A stretch of 64,000 nt of DNA from Actinobacteria bacterium OV320 (GTDB taxonomy: Bacteria; Actinomycetota; Actinomycetes; Streptomycetales; Streptomycetaceae), in contig LJCX01000034.1 in NCBI GenBank assembly GCA_001298545.1, forward strand, positions 247,656 to 311,655, read 5' to 3'. The translations under genes were made by a program, and so were the position numbers. The notes under the pieces are model-generated. The model saw only the letters and a program-made list of their open reading frames with translations. It searched no databases and was not told where the DNA came from. Below, piece by piece: positions 7,425 through 15,507 of this stretch (its first letter is position 1; each line of letters begins with the position of its first letter).

Positions 7425-8861
7425 CTAGAAGGGCTCGAAGCCCTCGAACTCCTGGGTCGCCTCGTCGCGTTCGGCCTGCTTGTCCCGGCGGCGCTGGGTC
7501 GCGGGACGCGGCTCCTCGAAGCGGTGGTCCTCGCCCCGTCGGCCGAGCATCTCGGCGCCGGCGGTCACGGACGGCTCCCAGTCGAAGACGACCGCGTTGT
7601 CCTCGGGGCCGATGGCGACGCCGTCGCCGCCCCGGGCGCCCGCCTTCATCAACGCGGCCTCCACACCGAGGCGGTTGAGCCGGTCGGCGAGGTAACCGAC
7701 GGCCTCGTCGTTGTTGAAGTCGGTCTGCCGCACCCAGCGTTCGGGCTTCTCGCCCCGGACGCGGAACAGGCCGTCCTCCTCCAGCGTGACGGTGAAGCCG
7801 GTGTCGTCGACCGCCTTGGGGCGGATGACGATCCGGGTCGCCTCCTCCTTCGGCCTGGCCGCGCGCGCGGCGCCCACCATCTCGGCGACGGCGAAGGACA
7901 GCTCCTTGAGGCCCATGTGGGCGACCGCGGACACCTCGAAGACGCGGTAGCCGCGCGCCTCCAGATCCGGGCGGACCATCTCGGCGAGGTCCTTGCCGTC
8001 CGGTACGTCGATCTTGTTCAGCACCACGAGCCGCGGCCGGTTGCCGAGGCCGCCGTACTGCTTGAGCTCCTCCTCGATCATGTCGAGGTCGGAGAGCGGG
8101 TCGCGCTCGGACTCCAGGGTCGCCGTGTCCAGCACGTGCACGAGGACGCTGCACCGCTCGACGTGGCGCAGGAACTCCAGACCCAGGCCCTTGCCCTGGC
8201 TGGCGCCCGGGATCAGGCCCGGCACATCGGCGATCGTGTAGACGGTGGAGCCGGCCGTCACCACGCCCAGGTTCGGGACCAGGGTCGTGAACGGGTAGTC
8301 CGCGATCTTCGGCTTGGCGGCGGACAGGACGGAGATCAGCGACGACTTGCCGGCGCTCGGGTAGCCGACGAGGGCCACGTCCGCGACCGTCTTCAGCTCC
8401 AGGACGATGTCCTGGAGGTCGCCGGGCTCGCCCAGCAGCGCGAAGCCGGGGGCCTTGCGGCGGGCCGAGGCCAGCGCCGCGTTGCCGAGGCCGCCGCGGC
8501 CGCCCTGGGCGGCGACGAACGAGGTGCCGTGGCCGACCAGGTCCGCCAGCACGTTGCCGGCCTTGTCCTGGATCACGGTGCCGTCCGGGACCGGCAGGAT
8601 CAGGTCCTGGCCGTCCTTGCCGGAGCGGTTGCCGCCCTCGCCGGGCTTGCCGTTGGTGGCGCTGCGGTGGGGCTTGTGGTGGTAGTCGAGGAGCGTGGTG
8701 ACCGACTGGTCGACGACCAGGATCACATCGCCGCCACGGCCGCCGTTGCCCCCGTCGGGGCCACCGAGCGGCTTGAACTTCTCACGGTGGACGGAGGCAC
8801 AGCCGTGGCCTCCGTTACCCGCGGCGACATGGAGTTCGACGCGGTCCACGAAGGTGGTCAT
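7425..8861 (-). CDS. obg: Obg/CgtA family essential GTPase
   Basis: 478 residues from ATG 8861 (MTTFVDRVELHVAAGNGG). The Obg glycine-rich fold fills residues 1-158 (GGHGCASVHREKFKPLGGPDGGNGGRGGD). The GTPase domain follows, with G1 GYPSAGKSSL, G3 DVPGLIPGAS and G4 NKID. An OCT domain then comes around residues 350-430, and an acidic/basic tail ends in -FEPF. Obg proteins bind the 50S ribosome subunit and in Streptomyces are tied to GTP sensing and the onset of aerial growth. It is the last gene of a transcript with rplU and rpmA, a conserved bacterial arrangement. A short hairpin between rpmA and obg (8919-8958) could reduce readthrough. Confidence 0.97.
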   Translation of the reverse strand: MTTFVDRVELHVAAGNGGHGCASVHREKFKPLGGPDGGNGGRGGDVILVVDQSVTTLLDYHHKPHRSATNGKPGEGGNRSGKDGQDLILPVPDGTVIQDKAGNVLADLVGHGTSFVAAQGGRGGLGNAALASARRKAPGFALLGEPGDLQDIVLELKTVADVALVGYPSAGKSSLISVLSAAKPKIADYPFTTLVPNLGVVTAGSTVYTIADVPGLIPGASQGKGLGLEFLRHVERCSVLVHVLDTATLESERDPLSDLDMIEEELKQYGGLGNRPRLVVLNKIDVPDGKDLAEMVRPDLEARGYRVFEVSAVAHMGLKELSFAVAEMVGAARAARPKEEATRIVIRPKAVDDTGFTVTLEEDGLFRVRGEKPERWVRQTDFNNDEAVGYLADRLNRLGVEAALMKAGARGGDGVAIGPEDNAVVFDWEPSVTAGAEMLGRRGEDHRFEEPRPATQRRRDKQAERDEATQEFEGFEPF

Positions 8862-8918
8862 GGTAGGTGCCTCCAGCACTGCGAAAACGTACGGGTTTCT
8901 TACTGCCTAACACGCGAA

Positions 8919-8958
8919 AGGCGGACCCGCCTTCCCACACGGGAAGTGAGGTCCGCCT
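8919..8958 (-). terminator. Hairpin between rpmA and obg (attenuator or partial terminator)
   Basis: On the minus strand aggcggacc pairs with ggtccgcct, and inner cttccc/gggaag bases can extend the structure. The 3' arm runs into tttcgcg. It lies about 15 bp past the rpmA stop, inside the presumed operon. Confidence 0.5.
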
Positions 8959-8973
8959 CGCGAAAGCTTCCGA

Positions 8974-9228
8974 TCAGGCGACCGGAACGATGTTCACGAC
9001 CTTGCGGCCACGGTGGGTACCGAACTCCACCGCACCGGCGTTCAGCGCGAACAGCGTGTCGTCGCCGCCACGGCCGACGCCCGCACCGGGGTGGAAGTGG
9101 GTGCCGCGCTGGCGGACCAGGATCTCACCCGCGTTGACGACCTGACCGCCGAAGCGCTTCACGCCGAGCCGCTGGGCATTGGAGTCGCGACCGTTCCGGG
9201 TGGACGATGCGCCCTTCTTGTGTGCCAT
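8974..9228 (-). CDS. rpmA: 50S ribosomal protein L27
   Basis: 84 residues, the normal length for bacterial L27. The N-terminus MAHKKGASSTRNGRDSNAQ and the core RFGGQVVNAGEILVRQRGT are diagnostic. L27 sits at the peptidyl-transferase centre, with its N-terminal tail near the tRNA ends. There is no firmicute-style cleavable N-terminal extension. It starts 14 bp after the rplU stop, so the two are clearly cotranscribed. Confidence 0.98.
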   Translation of the reverse strand: MAHKKGASSTRNGRDSNAQRLGVKRFGGQVVNAGEILVRQRGTHFHPGAGVGRGGDDTLFALNAGAVEFGTHRGRKVVNIVPVA

Positions 9229-9242
9229 GTCTCCTCAGTCCC

Positions 9243-9563
9243 TTACTTCGCAGCCGCGGGGATCTCAGTGACCTTGATCGCCGTGTACTGCTGGCGGTGG
9301 CCCTGACGACGGCGGTAGCCGGTCTTGTTCTTGTAGCGAAGGATGTCGATCTTGACGCCCTTGTGGTGGTCCACGACCTCGGCCTGGACCTTGATGCCGG
9401 CCAGCACCCACGGGTCGCTGGTCACAGCGTCGCCGTCGACAACGAGCAGGGTCGAGAGCTCGACCGTGTCGCCAACCTTGGCAGTGGAAATCTTGTCAAC
9501 CTCAACGATGTCGCCGACAGCAACCTTGTGCTGGCGACCACCGCTGCGCACGATGGCGTACAC
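9243..9563 (-). CDS. rplU: 50S ribosomal protein L21
   Basis: 106 residues from GTG 9563 (VYAIVRSGGRQHKVAVGD), which gives the usual family length; the open frame to 9626 is a leader read-through. The conserved C-terminal block KNKTGYRRRQGHRQQY is present. L21 binds 23S rRNA in the large subunit. It is the first gene of the rplU-rpmA-obg unit, whose promoter must lie in 9564-9890. Confidence 0.97.
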   Translation of the reverse strand: MYAIVRSGGRQHKVAVGDIVEVDKISTAKVGDTVELSTLLVVDGDAVTSDPWVLAGIKVQAEVVDHHKGVKIDILRYKNKTGYRRRQGHRQQYTAIKVTEIPAAAK

Positions 9564-9890
9564 GCGGATCTCACTCTCTCGCTCTGGGACGGCATCCCCG
9601 CAGTCCAGCCACCCGGGATCGAACACGGACGGCCTCTCCCGACCACCGAGGTAACCGGCACCCGGGAGGAAGAGGGTTTACGGGGATGTGACATGTCAGC
9701 CGACACGCCGAGGGTCAAGGCTACGGGCCCCGGCTTGAGGGGTCAAACCGGGCCGTCCGCCCGGCAGCAACCCTCACCGCCGACGCAGCACCGCCCGCAC
9801 GCGCCGGTGCGGGCAGGGGCCGTCCCCGTCGGGGGCGCCACCCCTGCCCGTATGCTCGCCGGGCGTAGCCAGACACCGGAAGGCGGAGAA
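9564..9890. other. Divergent control region between rplU (-) and the acetyltransferase gene (+)
   Basis: 327 bp without a convincing gene. It must carry the promoter and leader of rplU on the minus strand and the start signals of the acetyltransferase on the plus strand (ribosome site aaggcggag just before GTG 9891). No ribosomal-protein autoregulatory structure could be recognised by eye. Confidence 0.6.
9690..9718 (-). promoter_or_regulatory. Candidate promoter for rplU-rpmA-obg
   Basis: On the minus strand TTGACC (9713-9718) is followed after 17 bp by CATGTC (9690-9695), about 130 bp upstream of rplU. The -35 is good and the -10 poor. Confidence 0.35.
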
Positions 9891-10493
9891 GTGAACTACA
9901 GGGTCCAGCCCAGCGCCCAGGTCGACGCGGGTGCCGAGATCGGCGCCGGGAGCAGCGTGTGGGACCTCGCCCAGATCCGGGAGGGCGCGCGGCTCGGCGA
10001 GGGCTGCGTGGTCGGCCGTGGGGCGTACGTCGGTTCCGGTGTCCGCATGGGCGACAACTGCAAGCTCCAGAACTACGCGCTGGTCTACGAGCCGGCCGAG
10101 CTCGGCGACGGCGTCTTCATCGGCCCCGCCGTCGTCCTCACCAACGACCACAACCCGCGCTCCGTGGACCCCGAGGGCAAGCAGAAGCGCGGCGGCGACT
10201 GGGAGGCCGTCGGCGTGCGCATCGCCGACGGGGCGTCCATCGGGGCGCGCGCGGTGTGTGTCGCGCCTCTCACCATCGGCCGCTGGGCGATGGTCGCCGC
10301 GGGCGCCGTCGTCACCAAGGACGTGCCGGACTTCGCGCTGGTCGTGGGCGTCCCGGCCCGCCGGGTCGGCTGGGTCGGGCGGGCCGGCGTCCGGCTGGTG
10401 GAGCGGGACGGGGAGCCCGGGGTGTGGGAGTGCCCGGAGACCGGCTCCCGCTACGACGAGAAGGACGGCACGCTGGTCGAGCGCACCGCCTAG
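9891..10493 (+). CDS. Hexapeptide-repeat N-acetyltransferase, WbpD/WlbB-like
   Basis: 200 residues from GTG 9891, preceded by aaggcggag. The protein is a left-handed beta-helix built of hexapeptide repeats: VDAGAEIGAGSSVWDLAQIREGARLGEG and similar turns through residue ~170. It has the TNDHNPR loop near residue 85 and the GVPARRVGWVGRAG segment typical of sugar acetyltransferases of the WbpD/WlbB/GlmU-like group. WbpD acetylates the 3-amino group of UDP-2-acetamido-3-amino-glucuronate. The other four enzymes of that pathway lie in the same block (10735, 16549, 19662, 20684), which makes that role the best guess. The C-terminus carries a small region with CPETGSRYDEKDG. Confidence 0.85.
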   Translation: MNYRVQPSAQVDAGAEIGAGSSVWDLAQIREGARLGEGCVVGRGAYVGSGVRMGDNCKLQNYALVYEPAELGDGVFIGPAVVLTNDHNPRSVDPEGKQKRGGDWEAVGVRIADGASIGARAVCVAPLTIGRWAMVAAGAVVTKDVPDFALVVGVPARRVGWVGRAGVRLVERDGEPGVWECPETGSRYDEKDGTLVERTA

Positions 10494-10575
10494 GCGGCCC
10501 GTCCGCGTTGACCCGATTTACGTACCAGTAAACGCAAGGTTCACGAAATCGTTATGCGAGTGGGCCGAAGCCCGA

Positions 10576-10598
10576 AAGCCGTGTTCTGACCACGGCTT
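10576..10598 (+). terminator. Small inverted repeat between the acetyltransferase and epimerase genes
   Basis: aagccgtg (10576-10583) and cacggctt (10591-10598) form an 8-bp stem with a 7-nt loop. It may be a weak terminator or leader hairpin in the 241-bp gap, which otherwise shows no gene. Confidence 0.35.
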
Positions 10599-10734
10599 GG
10601 ACGGACACGGACAGGACACGACAGGACCCGCTCCCCCGACAGGGCAACCCACGGCGGATCCGGCGCGTCCAACCCTTTGCCTACCATTTCCTTTGCTCGC
10701 CCCCCACCTGCCCGCCCCAGAAGAAGAGTGCTCT

Positions 10735-11838
10735 GTGAAAGTCATCAGCATCGTCGGCGCCCGTCCCCAGTTGGTGAAGCTCGCACCCATCGCGGCCGCC
10801 TTCGCCGAAACCGAGCACGAGCACGTCATCGTGCACACCGGGCAGCACTACGACGCCGACCTCTCGGACGTCTTCTTCTCCGGACTCGGCATCCCGGATC
10901 CCGATGTCCACCTCGGGGTCGGCTCCGGCAGCCACGGCGTGCAGACCGGCGCCGTCCTCTCCGCGCTCGACCCGGTCCTCGACCGTGAGCAGCCCGACTG
11001 GGTGCTCGTCTACGGCGACACGAACTCCACCATCGCCGGCGCGCTGTCGGCCGTGAAGATGCACCTGCCCGTGGCGCACCTGGAGGCGGGCCTGCGCTCC
11101 TTCAACCGGCGGATGCCGGAGGAGCACAACCGCGTCCTCACCGACCACAGCGCCGACCTGCTCCTCGCACCCACCGAGGAGGCCATGCGCCACCTCGCGA
11201 ACGAGGGCCTCGCCGACCGCGCCCGACTGGCCGGCGACGTGATGGTCGACATCTGCCTGCGCATCCGCGACCAGGTCCGCGCCGGCGAGTTCCCGGCGCC
11301 GGAGCTGCCCGAGGGCATCGACCCGACGCAGCCCTTCCTGCTGGCGACCCTGCACCGCCCGGACAACACCGACGACCCCGAGCGGCTCGCCGCGATCGTC
11401 GACTCGCTCGCCAAGCTGCCGGTGCCGGTGGCGCTCGCCGCCCACCCGCGGCTCGTCGCCCGCGCCCACGAGCACGGCATCGACCTGGCGCAGGGCAACC
11501 TGCACGTCGGCCGCCCGCTGCCGTACGCGAGCCTGGTCGCCGCCGTGCTGGCCTCCGTGGGCGTGGTGACGGACTCCGGCGGTCTCCAGAAGGAGGCGTT
11601 CCTGCTGGAGCGCATCTGCACCACGATCCGCCCGGAGACCGAGTGGGTGGAAACCGTCAACACGGGCTGGAACGTCCTTGTACCCGACCCGCACACGCTG
11701 TCGCCCCAGGAATGGGCCGAGACCGTGACCCGCACCGTGCCGACCGACGACCCCGGCATCCCGTACGGCGACGGCCGCGCGGCGCACAACGTCGTCCGTC
11801 TCATGGAGGAATGGAAGGGGGGCAGCCGGCCCGCCTGA
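10735..11838 (+). CDS. Non-hydrolysing UDP-N-acetylglucosamine-type 2-epimerase (WecB/WbpI family)
   Basis: 367 residues from GTG 10735. It opens with VKVISIVGARPQLVKLAPI; the GARPQ variant is more typical of WbpI-like epimerases than the GTRPE of WecB. Other family marks are HTGQHYD, VYGDTNSTIAGAL, HLEAGLRSFNRRMPEEHNR with the catalytic-site Glu, TLHRPDNTD, and TDSGGLQKEAF near residue 280. The family inverts C2 of UDP-N-acetylhexosamines. Beside WbpA/B/D/E-like genes it would turn UDP-GlcNAc3NAcA into UDP-ManNAc3NAcA. A simple WecB role (UDP-ManNAc) remains possible. Confidence 0.9.
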   Translation: MKVISIVGARPQLVKLAPIAAAFAETEHEHVIVHTGQHYDADLSDVFFSGLGIPDPDVHLGVGSGSHGVQTGAVLSALDPVLDREQPDWVLVYGDTNSTIAGALSAVKMHLPVAHLEAGLRSFNRRMPEEHNRVLTDHSADLLLAPTEEAMRHLANEGLADRARLAGDVMVDICLRIRDQVRAGEFPAPELPEGIDPTQPFLLATLHRPDNTDDPERLAAIVDSLAKLPVPVALAAHPRLVARAHEHGIDLAQGNLHVGRPLPYASLVAAVLASVGVVTDSGGLQKEAFLLERICTTIRPETEWVETVNTGWNVLVPDPHTLSPQEWAETVTRTVPTDDPGIPYGDGRAAHNVVRLMEEWKGGSRPA

Positions 11839-11861
11839 CATGAGCGACGGAACAGGGGAGC

Positions 11862-11887
11862 GTGGCCGTCCGCCTGCGGACGGCCAC
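11862..11887 (+). terminator. Hairpin terminator after the 2-epimerase gene
   Basis: Perfect 11-bp stem gtggccgtccg / cggacggccac with a 4-nt loop, 23 bp past the TGA of the epimerase. The next gene starts at 11934, so termination is probably partial or that gene has its own promoter. Confidence 0.65.
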
Positions 11888-11933
11888 ATGTGACCCACAG
11901 TCCGTGCATGTCAGCGTGCTAGCGTCAACCGCT

Positions 11934-13283
11934 ATGTCATCGTCTCCCCCGTCCGGGCCGCCTGCGGAAGGCAAGCGACCGCACGTCATCTATCTCGCCA
12001 TCGGGTTCCCCCCGGCCGCCAAGAGCTCCACGTACCGGATGCGCGAGACCGCCAACCAGTTCGTGAAGGTCGGCTGGGACGTCACGGTCGTCAACATCGC
12101 CCGGGAGTCCTGGGAACTCGACTCGGGCATCGACCTCTCCCTGCTGGACCAGGTCGACCCCCGGGTGAAGATCGTCGAACTGCCGCTGGCGCGCGAGGAT
12201 CTCGAGACGGACATCCGCCTCTTCGACGAGGCGCGTGCCCTCGACCCCAACGGCTGGGTCGCCAAGCTCCGCAAGCGCCAGACCGAGAACTTCCCGGAGC
12301 CGAACTTCGGCGAGTGGCGCGACGACCTCGAGCAGGCCGTGCTGCGCATCCACCGGGAGAACCCGGCGGACCTGCTGCTGGCCAGCTGCGTGCCGTACGT
12401 GAACCTCGCCGCGGCCTGGAAGCTGTGGGAGGAAGCGAAGGTGCCGTACGCGGTGGACTTCCGCGACGGCTGGTCCATCGACGTCATCGACGGCGTCGAG
12501 GCCTTCGCCCGCGACTCCGCCGAGGGCGTCTGGGAACAGAAGATCCTGGACCACGCGGTGTCGCTGTGGGTCGTCAACGACCCCATCGCCGAGCACTACC
12601 GGCGGCGTTACCCCGACTTCGCCGACCGCGTGCACGTCGTCCGCAACGGCTACGACGCGGACAGCTCGCCGGGCCGGGCGCACAACCCCGACGCCGAGGC
12701 GGGTCTCGTCTTCGGTTACCTCGGCACGGTCAACTTCACCGTCCCGCACCTGGAGACGGTGCTGAACGCCTGGCGCGCCGCCCGCGCCAAGGAGCCGCTG
12801 CTGGCGAACGCGCGCTTCGAGCTGCGCGGCCATCTCGGCAACGGCGCCACCCGCGGCGCGAACCGACACGCCGAGGTCTTCAAGGAGGCCGAGGCCGACG
12901 GCGTCGTCTTCGGCGGTCCCGCGGCCAAGGCCGAGGTCTCCTCGATCTACGCCAGCTGGGACGCCATGGTGCTGATCCTCATCGGCGGCCGGTTCGTGAC
13001 CTCCGGCAAGGTGTACGAGTACATGGCGACGGGCCTGCCGATCGTGTCGGCGCACGCCGTCGAGCACGATGCCTCGAACGTGCTGAGGGGCCACCCGCTG
13101 TGGACCGGCGCCCCCGGAATCGACGAGGCGGGCCTGACCGAGTCCTTCATCAAGGCCGCCCACATGGCGGTGGAGACCACCGACGAGGAGCACGCCGACG
13201 CGATGGCCCACGCCGACCAGTTCACTCGTGAGGCGCTGATGTCCGTCGCCGTCAAGAACCTTGTCGAGGAGCTCGCCAAGTGA
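11934..13283 (+). CDS. GT-B fold (family 4-like) glycosyltransferase
   Basis: 449 residues from ATG 11934. An N-terminal GT-B half starts with HVIYLAIGFPPAAKSSTYRMRETA. A donor-binding half includes LWVVNDPIAEHYRRRYPDF, VVRNGYDADS and FGYLGTVNFTVPH, and ends with the GKVYEYMATGLPIVS loop near residue 365. That loop is typical of the nucleotide-sugar site of GT4-like enzymes. The stop overlaps the start of the next glycosyltransferase (GTGA at 13280-13283), so the two are translationally coupled and probably act on the same glycan. Donor and linkage cannot be told from sequence. Confidence 0.85.
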   Translation: MSSSPPSGPPAEGKRPHVIYLAIGFPPAAKSSTYRMRETANQFVKVGWDVTVVNIARESWELDSGIDLSLLDQVDPRVKIVELPLAREDLETDIRLFDEARALDPNGWVAKLRKRQTENFPEPNFGEWRDDLEQAVLRIHRENPADLLLASCVPYVNLAAAWKLWEEAKVPYAVDFRDGWSIDVIDGVEAFARDSAEGVWEQKILDHAVSLWVVNDPIAEHYRRRYPDFADRVHVVRNGYDADSSPGRAHNPDAEAGLVFGYLGTVNFTVPHLETVLNAWRAARAKEPLLANARFELRGHLGNGATRGANRHAEVFKEAEADGVVFGGPAAKAEVSSIYASWDAMVLILIGGRFVTSGKVYEYMATGLPIVSAHAVEHDASNVLRGHPLWTGAPGIDEAGLTESFIKAAHMAVETTDEEHADAMAHADQFTREALMSVAVKNLVEELAK

Positions 13284-15424
13284 CCGAAGTCCTGCTCGTG
13301 GCGTCCGTCCGGCCGAATTTCGGTGTGCTCGCGGACACGGTGCGCAAGTTCAACGCCCAGGGCGCGCGCGTGCACCTGGCGGGCATGTTCCACCTGGAGG
13401 CCGAGGGCGTCCCGGAGGAACTCGCCCAGGTCGAGCTGGCCGGTGCGCACCAGCTGCCGCGCACCCTCAAGCACCGCAGCCAGGCCGTGCGCCGCCGGCT
13501 CGGCAAGGCCCCGCGCGGCCTGCGCAACTGGACGCAGGTGCGCAGCGACTCGTGGCTGCGCTCCCACGGCCGCAAGGCCGACGTGCTCGTCGCCCTGGAC
13601 GTGGCCGCCGTGTACACGGTGTGGCGGCTCGCCGAGTACAACCGCACCGCCGCGGCCAGGTTCGGGCTGGCGCCCGCGCTGAAGGCCGTCGAGGAACTCA
13701 AGGCGCAGGGCGGCGCCACGGCCCGCCACTCCACCGTCCTGCCGCCGCTGAGCGCCGTCGCCCGTGATGTGAAGCGCTCGGTCGACCGGCTGCCCGCGCA
13801 GCTCGTCCGCACCGTGACCCCGCGGCCCGTGATGCGTTCCGGCGTCGGCGCCCGCCTGTGGCGCTCGGCCGTGACCGCGCCCGGGATGCCCATAAAGGTG
13901 CGCGCCGCGACCTCGCGGTACGTCGCCGAGGGCATGCAGTGGGCGGGCCGCACCAGCGGTGCCGCGCTCACCCTCGCGGACGCCGCCTCGAAGATCCCGG
14001 ACCTCCAGCTGCGGGCGGACCTCTACAACGAGGGCGTCATGCAGGAGCTGAAGAAGGGCATCAGCCCCCGCTTCCTGGGCAAGGCGGTAGCGGCCCAGCT
14101 CGCGAACGCCGACGCGCTCTTCGCCAAGGGCAGGACCGACGACGCGGCCGAGGCGCTCAACCGCACCCTGTTCCTGCACTTCCACCGGGTGCTGCACATC
14201 GACCAGTTGTCGTCGCCGCTGGCGAAGGACGCCGAGGGCTTCGTCGCCCCGCTGCACCGCTCCAAGGCGTTCCAGGCGGTGAGCCGCCCCCGCGGCCGCA
14301 AGGTGCCCGCCGCGCCCGCCCCCACCGACCGCCCGCTGCGGCTGCTGGTGACGACGAGCGCCAACGACAACTTCCTGCACCTGATCAAGGAGCACTTCGC
14401 CGACCACCCGGGCGTCGAGCTGCGCTACCTCGACCTGGCCGCGAACAAGCACCTGAAGCGGATCTCCTGGGCCGCTCCGCGCATGCTCAAGGACCGGCTG
14501 GCGGGCGACACGAGCGACTACCAGGAAGAGGTGGAGCGCCTGATGCGCCCGCACCTCGACTGGGCCGACACCGTGTTCCTGGAGTGGGCGGCCGGTCCGG
14601 CCGGCATGCTCACCACGATCGACCCGGGCGACACCCGGATCGTCGTGCGCCTGCACAGCTACGAGGCGTTCACCCGCTGGCCGCACATGACGGACTTCTC
14701 CCGGATCGACGACCTCGTCTTCGTCGCCCCGCACGTGAAGGACCTCACCGCCTCGCTGGTGCCGACGCTGCGTGGCGAGCAGGCCCCGCGGTTCCACCTC
14801 ATCGACAACGCCATGGACCTGTCGGGCTTCAACCGCACGAAGCCGGCCGAGGCCCGCTTCAACCTCGGTCTGGTCGGCATCAGCCAGGTCGCCAAGGACC
14901 CGAAGTGGGCCCTGGACGTCCTGGAGCGGGTCCGCAGGCACGACGAGCGCTACCGGCTGCTCCTGGTCGGCGGCGACATGGACCCGAAGACCAGCCAGGC
15001 CACCAAGGACTACCTGGCCGAGTTCGAGGAGCTGCTGGCCCCGCTGGAGGAGTCCGGCGCGGTGGTCCGGCTCGGCCCGACGGACGACGTCCCGTCGAAG
15101 CTCGTCGAGATCGGCACGATCATCAGCTCCTCCGTGCGCGAGGGCTGCCACGTCGGTCTGATGGAGGGCGCGGCCAGCGGTGCCGTGCCCGTCGCCCGCG
15201 ACTGGCCGTTCTACGCGGGCAAGCCCAACAGCGCCCGCACCCTCTACCCCGAGGGCTGGGTCGTGGCCTCCCCCGCCGAGGCGGCCGAGCGGATCCTGAA
15301 GATCACGGCCACGGAGGAGTCCTGGCGCGCGGCGGGCAAGCTCGCCACCGAGCACGCGCTGACCGTGTGGGACTGGCCCGTGGTGCAGAAGCACTTCGAG
15401 AAGCTGCTCCTCGAAGAGGGCTGA
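13280..15424 (+). CDS. Large two-part glycosyltransferase-like protein
   Basis: 714 residues from a GTG that overlaps the previous stop by 4 nt. The first ~340 residues open with TEVLLVASVRPNFGVLADTVRKF, a Rossmann-like strand-loop start, then become helical and basic; I cannot name a family for this part. From about residue 345 (LRLLVTTSANDNFLHLIKEHF) there is a GT-B-like module. It carries RIVVRLHSYEAF, the acceptor/donor hinge VGISQVAKDPKWALDVLE, RLLLVGGDMDPKTS, and an SSSVREGCHVGLMEGAASGAV stretch (split here as SSSVREGCHVGLME and GAASGAVPVA) in the donor-site position. It is likely to work with its coupled neighbour on the same surface polymer. The convergent terminator at 15447-15493 ends the transcript. 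Confidence 0.75.
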   Translation: MTEVLLVASVRPNFGVLADTVRKFNAQGARVHLAGMFHLEAEGVPEELAQVELAGAHQLPRTLKHRSQAVRRRLGKAPRGLRNWTQVRSDSWLRSHGRKADVLVALDVAAVYTVWRLAEYNRTAAARFGLAPALKAVEELKAQGGATARHSTVLPPLSAVARDVKRSVDRLPAQLVRTVTPRPVMRSGVGARLWRSAVTAPGMPIKVRAATSRYVAEGMQWAGRTSGAALTLADAASKIPDLQLRADLYNEGVMQELKKGISPRFLGKAVAAQLANADALFAKGRTDDAAEALNRTLFLHFHRVLHIDQLSSPLAKDAEGFVAPLHRSKAFQAVSRPRGRKVPAAPAPTDRPLRLLVTTSANDNFLHLIKEHFADHPGVELRYLDLAANKHLKRISWAAPRMLKDRLAGDTSDYQEEVERLMRPHLDWADTVFLEWAAGPAGMLTTIDPGDTRIVVRLHSYEAFTRWPHMTDFSRIDDLVFVAPHVKDLTASLVPTLRGEQAPRFHLIDNAMDLSGFNRTKPAEARFNLGLVGISQVAKDPKWALDVLERVRRHDERYRLLLVGGDMDPKTSQATKDYLAEFEELLAPLEESGAVVRLGPTDDVPSKLVEIGTIISSSVREGCHVGLMEGAASGAVPVARDWPFYAGKPNSARTLYPEGWVVASPAEAAERILKITATEESWRAAGKLATEHALTVWDWPVVQKHFEKLLLEEG

Positions 15425-15446
15425 CCGGCTCTTCGCCGTCTTGGCC

Positions 15447-15493
15447 GCATGAGTGAGGGCCCCCGGGATCATCCCGGGGGCCCTCACTCATGC
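15447..15493. terminator. Bidirectional terminator between the two converging arms of the sugar block
   Basis: Perfect 23-bp inverted repeat, gcatgagtgagggcccccgg and its complement, with almost no loop. It sits between genes ending at 15424 (+) and 15508 (-). Confidence 0.9.
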
Positions 15494-15507
15494 GCCTGCT
15501 CGTGCGC

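Noticed and set aside
9564..9890. Minus-strand frame 9774-10151 upstream of rplU as a gene
   Set aside because: It overlaps the acetyltransferase antisense and has no recognisable domain.
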